A DNA stretch of 18,038 bases from Aphodosoma sp045614825 (GTDB taxonomy: Bacteria > Bacteroidota > Bacteroidia > Bacteroidales > Paludibacteraceae). The position numbers and the translations under genes were made by a program. Positions 9,551-16,503 of the stretch are shown in pieces. The stretch covers positions 1 through 18,038 of the forward strand of contig JAZLDO010000148.1 of NCBI GenBank assembly GCA_045614825.1, in the 5' to 3' direction. Each line of letters begins with the position of its first letter. Position 1 is the stretch's first letter. The notes under the pieces were generated by a model. The model did no database searches and was not told the DNA's origin. It was given only the letters and a program-made list of their open reading frames with translations.

Positions 9551-9553
9551 GAC

Positions 9554-10465
9554 ATGATTACAATCATCATTTGCACATATAACAGAGAAAAATATATTGG
9601 CCCACTATTAGAAAGCATAGCAAAAAATGATTATCCCAAAGGTAATTATGAAATTTTGCTTGTTGACAATAATTGCACCGACAACACTCGCGCCGTATGC
9701 CAATCATTCTCTGACACCCACAAAGATGTAAATTTTCGCTATGTCGTTGAGCCCGAGCAAGGACTCTCGGCTGCTCGCAACAAAGGCATTAAAAAGGCAA
9801 AAGGCGACATAATCATCTATGTTGATGATGATGCTTTAGTGGATTCTAATTATATCAGTTCATTTGCCGAGCATTTTGACAACAACCCAACTACAATGGC
9901 AACAGGTGGACCTATTGAGCCACTCTACGAAACAGAAGAACCAAAATGGATGTCGCCATACACAAAAGCACTACTCACTGCATGGATGAATTATGGCTCT
10001 AAAGTGTGCGAATACCCTAAAGGACGTTATCCTGGAGGTGGCAATGCAGCATATCGCAAGATTGTTTTCGACAAAGTAGGACTATTCAACACCGAATTAG
10101 GACGTAAAGGCACTGCCCTATTCGCATCTGAGGAGAAAGACATATTCGACAAAATGCGCACCTTAGGTATGGAAGTGAAATACCTACCTACACCAGTGTT
10201 GCATCACATCATACCTCAAGCTAAATTAGAAAAACCATATTTCGACCGTCTCACGCGTCAAATAGGCGATAGCGAACGTATGCGCACACTTGCCATATCA
10301 AAAAGCAAATACCTATCACGCCTTGCATCCGAAGCAGTAAAATGGTGCGGAACAATAGTTCTACTTTGTATCTACACCCTGCAAGGTTCCCCACTCAAAG
10401 GTTGGAAATTAGTCCTCTTTCGCAAAAACGTAACAGCTGGACTTCTCAATTTAACAAAAAAATAA
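9554..10465 (+). CDS. Family 2 glycosyltransferase
   Basis: This 303-aa protein has a GT-A fold of family GT2. It opens with TIIICTYNREKYIGPLLESI, then LLVDNNCTDNT (35-45) for nucleotide-sugar binding. AARNKGIKKAKGDIIIYVDDD carries the metal-binding Asp cluster at 91-93. GGGNAAYRK and ASEEKDIFDKM form the usual acceptor and base region. A hydrophobic stretch near the C terminus (CGTIVLLCIYTLQG) may bind the membrane, and the tail is basic. It is the last gene of the operon, 3 nt after the YfhO-family gene, so both may act on the same glycan. Sugar specificity cannot be inferred. Its final Lys codons also encode, on the opposite strand, the U-tract of the converging operon's terminator. Confidence 0.88.
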   Translation: MITIIICTYNREKYIGPLLESIAKNDYPKGNYEILLVDNNCTDNTRAVCQSFSDTHKDVNFRYVVEPEQGLSAARNKGIKKAKGDIIIYVDDDALVDSNYISSFAEHFDNNPTTMATGGPIEPLYETEEPKWMSPYTKALLTAWMNYGSKVCEYPKGRYPGGGNAAYRKIVFDKVGLFNTELGRKGTALFASEEKDIFDKMRTLGMEVKYLPTPVLHHIIPQAKLEKPYFDRLTRQIGDSERMRTLAISKSKYLSRLASEAVKWCGTIVLLCIYTLQGSPLKGWKLVLFRKNVTAGLLNLTKK

Positions 10466-10486
10466 GAGAACTCTATATGAGTTCTC
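10455..10486 (-). terminator. Intrinsic terminator of the minus-strand glycan operon
   Basis: GAGAACTC (10466-10473) and GAGTTCTC (10479-10486) form a perfect 8-bp stem with a 5-nt loop. Read on the - strand, the stem is followed by TTATTTTTTTG (10455-10465), a good U-tract. On the + strand no T-run follows, so it serves the minus-strand genes. The U-tract overlaps the last codons and stop of the + strand glycosyltransferase. Confidence 0.7.
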
Positions 10487-10500
10487 CCCTATTTCAACAA

Positions 10501-10541
10501 AGCATTCAAATCTTCACGTATTTGGATGCTTTTTTTGTTTT
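10501..10541 (+). terminator. Intrinsic terminator of the tgt to glycosyltransferase operon
   Basis: AGCATTCAAAT (10501-10511) pairs with ATTTGGATGCT (10520-10530) over 11 bp with one G-T pair. The run TTTTTTT, G, TTTT follows (to 10541). The TGA stop of the converging gene (10514-10516) lies in the loop, so this terminator is built into the end of the opposing gene. Confidence 0.85.
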
Positions 10542-11761
10542 AACATAGTTTGTACTGCACTATATATACGTTCACAATTACAATTATCATGATATGTAAA
10601 AAATTCATCAACCCTTTGCCTATACTTATGAGGCATCTCGAAGTTAGACTCAACAAGTTTTTGAAGTTCATATATAAGTTCCTGTTCCGTAAAGACTACA
10701 CTACCCAAACCATCATTCTCAATTGAATAAGTATTACTACGCAAATAATGACCTTTATAATACTCATCACAATCAAATTGATAATACAATACAGGTTTAT
10801 ACATATATGCAAAATCAAAACCTACACCTGAATAATCAGTAATCAAAATTTTACTCTCACGCATTAAAGTAGGAATATCATAGTGTTGCTTATCAGCAAA
10901 AATAACATTCTTACTGTTAGTTGACCATAAATGCAAAGCCGACTGCATTTCATAATGAGGATAAAACACTAATTGCATATCATATTTAGTCAACAATTCA
11001 TCAACAAACTTATTATTCAAAAGACACTGAAACGTTTTATAATAATTTGATTGTACAAAATCATCAACTACCTTCGGCGTATTTCTATTTTCAATAGATT
11101 TATCTACTAAATAAGCTCGCCATGTAGGCATTAACAATATCTGATTTTTACCTTCATAATTCACCCATCTATCATATCGTGCATAACCAGTCAATGCAAC
11201 ATCCTCTGGTTTATAACCATATCTTTTATCATGTACTAAAGTAACATAATCTTGATTATTTGCCGCGATAAACAAATCTACACCTGTCACGAATTTATTA
11301 AGTTTATCAGACATATCCTCTTTAGTTATACCATGATTAAGCAAAACAAACTTAGGACAATTCAACCAAGAGAAAAACGTTTTATGACATACATAACTCC
11401 ATGGCGTTATAAAACCAATATGTGTTGATAATAAACAATCTACATAAAACAATGCTTGCCAATGTTCTTTACTATTATATGCTATAACATTACCATACTT
11501 CTCAACTGAACGATAATCAATCTCTTGCGTTGAATCAATAAGATAATAAATCCTTTTATTAGGATAATTTTCACGAATATACTTAAAAAAAGCAAAACCG
11601 TTATCTCTAGCTTCTATACCACGTTCACATATAAGCCATGCGCCTCGAAACTTTTCTTTCTCTCTAAAAAAAAGACTCATAAATCGCCAAAAAATAATCA
11701 TCAATGAATCTGATAAGTAGCGAGGAATCTTTAATATAATCTTTAACAATCTATTTTGCAT
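10514..11761 (-). CDS. CDP-glycerol glycerophosphotransferase family protein (TagB/TagF-like)
   Basis: This 415-aa protein resembles the CDP-glycerol:poly(glycerophosphate) glycerophosphotransferase family, which adds polyol-phosphate units to teichoic acids or capsules. Features in order are an amphipathic basic N terminus (1-35), LLNHGITKEDM (140-150, with the catalytic His143 region), GYARYD (192-197), PTWR (212-215), PHYE (268-271), and the CDP-binding LITDYSGVGFDFA (306-318) with KP at 322-323 and YYQFDCDEYY. The gene is visibly AT-richer than its neighbours: I count 28% GC in 10801-10860, against 40% in 13021-13080 of the glycosyltransferase upstream in the operon. That hints at horizontal origin. 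It starts 6 nt after the cytidylyltransferase stop, so that gene probably supplies a CDP-activated polyol. Whether the polyol is glycerol, ribitol or another cannot be told. It ends in TGA. Confidence 0.85.
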   Translation of the reverse strand: MQNRLLKIILKIPRYLSDSLMIIFWRFMSLFFREKEKFRGAWLICERGIEARDNGFAFFKYIRENYPNKRIYYLIDSTQEIDYRSVEKYGNVIAYNSKEHWQALFYVDCLLSTHIGFITPWSYVCHKTFFSWLNCPKFVLLNHGITKEDMSDKLNKFVTGVDLFIAANNQDYVTLVHDKRYGYKPEDVALTGYARYDRWVNYEGKNQILLMPTWRAYLVDKSIENRNTPKVVDDFVQSNYYKTFQCLLNNKFVDELLTKYDMQLVFYPHYEMQSALHLWSTNSKNVIFADKQHYDIPTLMRESKILITDYSGVGFDFAYMYKPVLYYQFDCDEYYKGHYLRSNTYSIENDGLGSVVFTEQELIYELQKLVESNFEMPHKYRQRVDEFFTYHDNCNCERIYSAVQTMLKQKKHPNT

Positions 11762-11767
11762 CTTTTT

Positions 11768-12448
11768 TTATATATCTTCCTTAAATGTTATTTTCTTGTT
11801 TTGTTCTTCGCCTAAGACAATGTGGATTGGTTGATTTGGTAGATGATTGAATACTACTCCACAATCGTCGGTTACTTGCATATTTCCGCTATTAAGTGCA
11901 ATATCATATGCTTTAGCTATCAAAGGCAAACGGAATGCTTGCGGGGTTTGTGCTCGCATGATAGTTGAACGATTAGGAATACGAGCCACACATCCATTTT
12001 GCATTTCATATACGGTATCGGTAGATGGCACTGCTACAACCACAGCCTCGTGTGACTCAAGCGCCTTACACACTTCATTTATGATACGCTGACTTACGAA
12101 TGGTCGTGCTGCGTCGTGTAGCAGTATATTTGCCTCAGATATAGATTCGGCAGATAGTAGGCTTTGATATAGTCGAATGGCATTTACACTCGACTCCCAA
12201 CGCTCTTTGCCTCCAAGAATAATATGACGCATTTTAGTCCAACCATTGACTTTCAACATCTTTTCAGCCTCACATATATAGTCAGGATGCATAACGATGC
12301 AAACCACATCAATACACTGAGCCTGCTCAAAAGCATCGACCGAATGTTCAAGTATAGTCTTTCCATCAGCAAGTGGCAACAATTGCTTTGGCATATTGCC
12401 ACCTACTCGAGCACCGATTCCTCCTGCTAATACAACCGCTATATTCAT
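11768..12448 (-). CDS. IspD/TarI-family cytidylyltransferase
   Basis: This 226-aa enzyme joins CTP to a polyol or methylerythritol phosphate. Motifs are AVVLAGGIGARVGGNMPKQ (4-22), GGKERWESSVNAI (79-91), HDAARPFVS (111-119), the PSTDT Thr145 region, RAQTPQAFRL (165-174) with Arg160 before it, and VTDDC (192-196). It is either IspD (isoprenoid synthesis) or TarI-like (CDP-polyol for surface polymers); the family motifs do not separate these. Sitting 6 nt before a CDP-polyol phosphotransferase and after a glycosyltransferase favours the second role, but IspD is also plausible. The protein ends at ITFKEDI, without the C-terminal helix that usually follows the EDL motif. The start is preceded by five heptanucleotide repeats, with only two nucleotides between the array and the ATG. 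Confidence 0.85.
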   Translation of the reverse strand: MNIAVVLAGGIGARVGGNMPKQLLPLADGKTILEHSVDAFEQAQCIDVVCIVMHPDYICEAEKMLKVNGWTKMRHIILGGKERWESSVNAIRLYQSLLSAESISEANILLHDAARPFVSQRIINEVCKALESHEAVVVAVPSTDTVYEMQNGCVARIPNRSTIMRAQTPQAFRLPLIAKAYDIALNSGNMQVTDDCGVVFNHLPNQPIHIVLGEEQNKKITFKEDI

Positions 12449-12450
12449 AT

Positions 12451-12485
12451 TAGTGTTTAGTGTTTAGTGTTTAGAGGTTAGAGAT
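12451..12485 (-). repeat. Five-unit heptad array before the cytidylyltransferase start
   Basis: On the + strand there are three exact TAGTGTT units (12451-12471), then TAGAGGT and TAGAGAT (12472-12485). In mRNA sense the exact unit is AACACTA. The array fills most of the 44-nt gap between the upstream glycosyltransferase stop (12493) and the ATG at 12448, so it forms the translation initiation region. Confidence 0.8.
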
Positions 12486-12492
12486 ATACAAA

Positions 12493-13635
12493 CTAAATAT
12501 TATCAATTAAATCCTTAATTTTAACAAATGCTTTTGTCAATATACCCCAAGAGTATTTCTCTTTTTCAAGAATTAAATATTGAGTATAATCTTCTTGTCG
12601 GTCGTTTTCGTAATAATCCACAATGGCTTCGGCAATGGCTTCGGCATTAGGTTCGGTTGCATAGCCCATTTGATGGTCGTGTACTATCTCACCTAAACCA
12701 CCTACGTTAGTGACCAACATCGGTTTTTCGAAATGGAAAGCCACCTGAGTAACACCACTTTGAGTAGCAGTTTTATATGGTTGTACTATCAAATTAGCTG
12801 CGCCAAAGTATTTGCGCAAATCGGCATCAGGTATAAATTCATTGCGAATAATGACTTTGTCGGTTAGTCCATTATCTGCAATTTGCTTACGATACATCTC
12901 CTCTTGCTCATAAAATTCGCCAGCCACGAGCAATCGCAAATTTGGCATTTTCGCATGTATTTTGCCCATAGCATCGAGCAAAAGGTCTAACCCTTTGTAG
13001 GCACGCACTAAGCCAAAAAACAACATATAATCCTTATCGGCATCCAATCCTAAAGCTTGACAAGCATCGGCTTTTGACATACGCTCGCCATAATGGTCAT
13101 AAATTGGATGTGGTGAAAATGTTTTAGGCTTACGTTGTTTATCTAGTTTATCAATATCTCTAACTACACTATCTGACAATGCGACAAAACCATCGGTGTT
13201 CTTAACATAGAAAGGGGCAAATAATTTATCGAGGATACTTGGTTCGTGAGGTATCATATTGTGCACCAATGCTATGCAACGAGTTTTGCGATTGCCTTTC
13301 ACTATGCGTTCGATGATGCCATAACAAGGAGCAAAGAATGCCATCCAGTAGCAAGTGATGAGCATGTCGGGTTGCATTTTGCGGATTCGGCGACCTACGC
13401 TAAACCAATTCAAGGGGTTGCACGAATTGAGCAAAGGTGTGATTTTTAGGTCGGTTGGAGCTTTTTCGTTAGAGTATTGCGTTTTGCCAGGGAATAGGAA
13501 CGAGGGGTATTGCAATGTGAAGGTAACGACCTCAACATCGTGACCCTCAGACTGGAACTGACGTGCAAGTCGCTCGTTGAATGTAGCTAAACCGCCACGA
13601 AAAGGATATGCTGTACCTAAGATGACAATTTTCAT
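12493..13635 (-). CDS. Family 4 glycosyltransferase (GT-B fold)
   Basis: This 380-aa protein has the two-domain GT-B layout. The N-terminal acceptor domain has the glycine loop TAYPFRGGLATFNERLA (8-24). The donor domain has FFGLVRAYKGLDLLLDA (206-222), LLVAGEFYE (235-243), and a nucleotide-sugar segment PYKTATQSGVTQVAFHFEKP (286-305) ending in MLVTNVGGLGEIV. The classic EX7E pair is not complete here: the first Glu position is occupied by the ATQSG segment. It is the first gene of the minus-strand operon and has a Bacteroidota -7 box 25 nt upstream. The sugar and acceptor are unknown; context suggests a surface polymer. The stop codon is TAG, which shows amber still ends genes in this genome. 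Confidence 0.88.
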   Translation of the reverse strand: MKIVILGTAYPFRGGLATFNERLARQFQSEGHDVEVVTFTLQYPSFLFPGKTQYSNEKAPTDLKITPLLNSCNPLNWFSVGRRIRKMQPDMLITCYWMAFFAPCYGIIERIVKGNRKTRCIALVHNMIPHEPSILDKLFAPFYVKNTDGFVALSDSVVRDIDKLDKQRKPKTFSPHPIYDHYGERMSKADACQALGLDADKDYMLFFGLVRAYKGLDLLLDAMGKIHAKMPNLRLLVAGEFYEQEEMYRKQIADNGLTDKVIIRNEFIPDADLRKYFGAANLIVQPYKTATQSGVTQVAFHFEKPMLVTNVGGLGEIVHDHQMGYATEPNAEAIAEAIVDYYENDRQEDYTQYLILEKEKYSWGILTKAFVKIKDLIDNI

Positions 13636-13659
13636 TTTTTATTAAATTAAAATATTCAA

Positions 13660-13694
13660 CAAAAGTACATGTTTAATTTTCAGAGATATACAAA
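13660..13694 (-). promoter_or_regulatory. Probable promoter of the minus-strand glycosyltransferase operon
   Basis: On the - strand TACTTTTG (13667-13660) matches the TAnnTTTG -7 box, 25 nt upstream of the ATG at 13635. The nearest TTTG (13694-13691) is 23 nt further upstream, slightly longer than the usual 19-21, so the -33 assignment is uncertain. Confidence 0.45.
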
Positions 13695-13731
13695 TTTTAC
13701 TTGCATTAAAATTTAGTAAAAAACTTATATA

Positions 13732-13864
13732 TTTTTTAAGTACAAGCCCTAAATCACAAATTAATTATTAAGGCATGTACTTAAAATACAATCATCCTTA
13801 AAAAATTTACAATATACAAAATCTGATTGTAAGCCTAAAATTAAATATGTACTTATGTTAAAAA
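13732..13864 (+). repeat. AAGTACA inverted-repeat intergenic element, copy A
   Basis: TTTTAAGTACAAGCC (ending 13748) pairs with GGCATGTACTTAAAA (13772-13786) at 14 of 15 positions. The element continues to a 22-nt block centred on ATGTACTTATGTTA (block 13843-13864) that is identical in copy B. It fills most of the gap between pgi and the glycosyltransferase. No coding frame is apparent. The hairpin has T-rich and A-rich flanks on the wrong sides for a terminator. Confidence 0.6.
13800..13832 (-). terminator. Possible weak terminator of pgi
   Basis: On the - strand TTACAAT (13832-13826) and ATTGTAA (13813-13807) form a 7-bp AT-rich stem around a 12-nt loop, followed by A and six T (13805-13800). 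It is 36 nt past the pgi stop. The stem is weak, and the region also belongs to repeat element A. Confidence 0.4.
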
Positions 13865-13867
13865 ACA

Positions 13868-15205
13868 TCAAATTCGAGCTTTGATTGCTTTTGATGCTTC
13901 TTCGTAGCCAGGTTTGTCGAGAAGAGCAAACATATTCTTTTTGTATGCCTCTACACCTGGTTGGTCGAATGGATTAACGCTAAGGATGTAGCCACTAATA
14001 CCACAAGCTTTTTCGAAGAAATAGAGCAACTGACCGAGGTAGTATTCGTTGAGGCGAGGCAATGTGATTTTCAAATTAGGCACACCGCCGTCGATATGCG
14101 CAAGCATGGTGCCGAGTTCTGCCATTTTGTTTACTTCGTCAACACGACGACCAGCGAGGAAATTGAGACCATCGAGGTTAGCTTCGTTAGAAGGCACGCG
14201 CACTTCATGTTCCATTGATTCGACAGAGATGACAGTTTCGAAAAGAGTGCGTTCGCCATCTTGAATATATTGACCCATTGAGTGGAGGTCGGTAGTGAAG
14301 TCGACAGATGCAGGGAAAATACCTTTACCCTCTTTACCTTCGCTCTCGCCGTAGAGTTGTTTCCACCACTCAGATACGTAGTGAAGTTTAGGGTGATAGT
14401 TAACCAAGATTTCTATTTTTTTGCCAGAACGGTAGAGTTCGTTGCGAACTGCTGCATATTGAGCAGCGAGGTTATTTTCGAACTCAATATTCAAACCGCA
14501 AACCTCTTGCATACGACGTGCACCTTCGACGAATTGACGGATGTTGAAACCTGCTACAGCGATAGGGAGAAGACCGACTGGAGTGAGAACAGAGAAACGA
14601 CCACCTACGTTGTCTTCGATGACAAAAGTTTTGTAACCTTCTTGAGTTGCTAAAGTGCGCAACGCACCACGACTGCGGTCGGTGATACAAACAATGAGGT
14701 CTTTAGCTGCGTCTTTGCCAACTTGCTCTTCGAGTTGAGTTTTGAGCATACGAAATGCGATAGCAGGTTCGGTAGTTGTGCCAGATTTAGAGATTGATAC
14801 GATACCAAAACGTTTGCCTTTTAACATCTCTTGCAATTCGTAGAGATAGTCTTCGCCAATATTTTGACCAGCATAGACAACTACAGGATTTTGGCGGTCG
14901 CGTTGCAACCAGTCGAAGCTATTGTTGAGAGCGTCGATTACGGCTTTAGCACCAAGGTAAGAGCCACCGATGCCGACAACAACTACTACTTCGCATTCGC
15001 GACGCAATATAGTTGCAGAGTTTTCTATATCAGTTAGTAATTCGTCAGTTAAGTCGGTAGGCAAAGTGAGCCAACCAAGAAAATCGTTGCCTTTACCAGT
15101 GCCATTGTGCAAAGCCTCTTGTGCCTCTACTACAGCTTGTTTATAACCTTTTACAGCTTCTTCACTAATGAAGCCATACGCTTTATTTGCATTAAATTTA
15201 ATCAT
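13868..15205 (-). CDS. pgi: Glucose-6-phosphate isomerase
   Basis: Pgi interconverts glucose 6-phosphate and fructose 6-phosphate in the cytoplasm. At 445 aa it is the short form found in Bacteroidota and Firmicutes. The first SIS domain has VVVVGIGGSYLGAKAVIDAL (74-93) and SISKSGTTTEPA (137-148). Signature 1 is DNVGGRFSVLTPVG (198-211), and signature 2 is GYILSVNPFDQPGVEAYKK (405-423). Expected catalytic residues are present: Glu287 in YGESEG, His308 in DLHSMGQ and Lys423. It lies downstream of gpsA on the same strand with an 80-nt gap filled by inverted heptad repeats. A promoter box is not obvious there, so cotranscription with gpsA is likely. It ends with TGA and starts at ATG 15205, where IKFNANKAYGF begins the family-conserved N terminus. 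Confidence 0.97.
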   Translation of the reverse strand: MIKFNANKAYGFISEEAVKGYKQAVVEAQEALHNGTGKGNDFLGWLTLPTDLTDELLTDIENSATILRRECEVVVVVGIGGSYLGAKAVIDALNNSFDWLQRDRQNPVVVYAGQNIGEDYLYELQEMLKGKRFGIVSISKSGTTTEPAIAFRMLKTQLEEQVGKDAAKDLIVCITDRSRGALRTLATQEGYKTFVIEDNVGGRFSVLTPVGLLPIAVAGFNIRQFVEGARRMQEVCGLNIEFENNLAAQYAAVRNELYRSGKKIEILVNYHPKLHYVSEWWKQLYGESEGKEGKGIFPASVDFTTDLHSMGQYIQDGERTLFETVISVESMEHEVRVPSNEANLDGLNFLAGRRVDEVNKMAELGTMLAHIDGGVPNLKITLPRLNEYYLGQLLYFFEKACGISGYILSVNPFDQPGVEAYKKNMFALLDKPGYEEASKAIKARI

Positions 15206-15215
15206 ATTTTTATAA

Positions 15216-15280
15216 TTTGAAATGTGAAACGTAAAACTTGAAAGTTATTGAATTTCAACTTTCAAATTTCAAATTTCAAC
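15216..15280 (-). repeat. Two opposed heptad blocks forming a hairpin in the gpsA-pgi gap
   Basis: On the + strand four units, TTTGAAA, TGTGAAA, CGTAAAA and CTTGAAA (15216-15243), are followed by a 9-nt spacer. Four units in the opposite sense come next: TTTCAAC, two TTTCAAA, and TTTCAAC (15253-15280). The blocks can fold: TTGAAAGTT (15238-15246) pairs perfectly with AACTTTCAA (15257-15265). The array starts 5 nt after the gpsA stop and ends 10 nt before the pgi ATG. Confidence 0.75.
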
Positions 15281-15285
15281 TAGTT

Positions 15286-16284
15286 TTACATAAGTTGTTT
15301 TATAAGTTCTTTCATTACTATTGATGGCGAACGACGCTGATACAAAATTGCATAAACTGCATCCAAAATAGGCATATTCACTTGATATTTCTCGTTGATT
15401 TCATGAATACATTTAGTGCCATAGTAACCTTCGGCAATCATTTCCATCTCCATTTGAGCTGTCTTTACAGAATAGCCTTTACCAATCATAGACCCGAACG
15501 TACGATTACGCGAGAATTTGGAATAGGCAGTAACAAGCAAGTCGCCCAAATAAACACTCTCTTGTACATTACGATGGAACGGATGCACAGCATTACAAAA
15601 ACGATTCATCTCTTGAATTGAATTCGACACCAACACAGCTTGAAAATTATCACCATATTTCAATCCATGACAAATACCAGCTGCAATGGCATAAACATTC
15701 TTAAGCACTGCACCATACTCAACGCCATACATATCTTCGCTCAACGAAGTGCGCAAATAATCACCACCTACAATTGATGAAATCAAACGACCAACCTCTC
15801 GATCAGGACAAGCAATTGTTAGGTAAGATGTACGCTCAAGAGCAATCTCTTCTGCATGACATGGACCACTCAATGCCACAACATGCTCAGCTGGCACGCT
15901 ATAAAACCTGTTAAAATAATCCGAAATAACAAGATTTTCATCAGGTACAATACCTTTAATCGCAGTAACAATAATTTTATTATCTATTTTACGACGTAAT
16001 TTCTTCAAATGCGATTTCAAAAAAGGCGATGGTGTTGCAAAAAACAGAATATCCGCTTCAGCTACTGCTACATTTATTTTACTTGTAAATTTTATTCTAT
16101 CTAAATCAAATGAAACAGCCGAAAGGTATGACGGGTTATGCCCTACTCGCTTAAACTCAGCTATTTGATCTTCACGGCGCATATACCAAATAATATTTGG
16201 CACATTTTCCATAACAATCTTGGCTATTGCTGTAGCAAACGAACCACCTCCCATTATAGCTATTTTTGGGTAATTATTTTCCAT
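15286..16284 (-). CDS. gpsA: Glycerol-3-phosphate dehydrogenase [NAD(P)+]
   Basis: GpsA reduces dihydroxyacetone phosphate to sn-glycerol 3-phosphate for phospholipids. I chose the ATG at 16284 (332 aa) because it begins MENNYPKIAIMGGG at normal family length. An in-frame ATG at 16314 would lie almost on the predicted transcription start. Motifs are the dinucleotide loop MGGGSFATAIA (11-21), FFATPSPFL (81-89), the TAIKG Lys110 region, SGPCHAEE (139-146), VLKNVYAIAAG (193-203) with catalytic Lys195, and YLGDLLVTAYSKFSRNR (245-261) with Asp248 and the Arg/Asn substrate and cofactor site. The gene is first in a - strand unit with pgi. Glycerol-3-phosphate could also feed the CDP-polyol route suggested by the nearby phosphotransferase, which is inference. 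Confidence 0.96.
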   Translation of the reverse strand: MENNYPKIAIMGGGSFATAIAKIVMENVPNIIWYMRREDQIAEFKRVGHNPSYLSAVSFDLDRIKFTSKINVAVAEADILFFATPSPFLKSHLKKLRRKIDNKIIVTAIKGIVPDENLVISDYFNRFYSVPAEHVVALSGPCHAEEIALERTSYLTIACPDREVGRLISSIVGGDYLRTSLSEDMYGVEYGAVLKNVYAIAAGICHGLKYGDNFQAVLVSNSIQEMNRFCNAVHPFHRNVQESVYLGDLLVTAYSKFSRNRTFGSMIGKGYSVKTAQMEMEMIAEGYYGTKCIHEINEKYQVNMPILDAVYAILYQRRSPSIVMKELIKQLM

Positions 16285-16322
16285 AATCAAAATATGCTTT
16301 AATAATACAACCATTCAATCTA

Positions 16323-16353
16323 CAAAGGTAGTATTTTTTTCTGATATATCAAA
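16323..16353 (-). promoter_or_regulatory. Promoter of gpsA-pgi
   Basis: On the - strand TACCTTTG (16330-16323) is a full TAnnTTTG -7 box, and TTTG (16353-16350) stands 19 nt upstream as the -33 box. Transcription would start near 16316, which supports the gpsA start at 16284 over 16314. Confidence 0.75.
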
Positions 16354-16464
16354 AAATAATTAATGCAGATTAAAAAATTTTACATTTATCAACAAAAACA
16401 CACCTTATGAAAAAACTTTAAATAAAGTTTCAAAAAAATAACACATAGAAAAAACACAAATATA

Positions 16465-16495
16465 TTGTATATCTCAAATTAAATTCGTAATTTTG
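16465..16495 (+). promoter_or_regulatory. Promoter of the DPM1-like glycosyltransferase
   Basis: TAATTTTG (16488-16495) matches TAnnTTTG, and TTG (16465-16467) lies 20 nt upstream. The divergent gpsA promoter is about 110 nt away; the DNA between them is AT-rich, with one 18-bp palindrome (16413-16430). Transcription would begin just before the heptad array at 16504, making the array the mRNA leader. Confidence 0.65.
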
Positions 16496-16503
16496 CAGTT
16501 AAT

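Noticed and set aside
12493..13635. Incomplete EX7E motif as a sign that the family 4 glycosyltransferase is inactive
   Set aside because: The ATQSGVTQ form with an intact following FEKP appears to be a recurrent variant in this subfamily, and the rest of the protein is intact.
13732..13786. AAGTACA hairpin as a bidirectional terminator
   Set aside because: On both strands the hairpin is preceded by T and followed by A, so the transcript would have no U-tract after the stem in either direction.
16285..16314. Longer gpsA starting at the ATG at 16314
   Set aside because: It would add ten non-conserved residues and sit almost on the predicted transcription start; the ATG at 16284 fits family length.
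16413..16430. Palindrome AAACTTTAAATAAAGTTT as an operator between divergent promoters
   Set aside because: In very AT-rich DNA such palindromes are common; no second copy or regulator gene is visible, so it is not listed as a feature.
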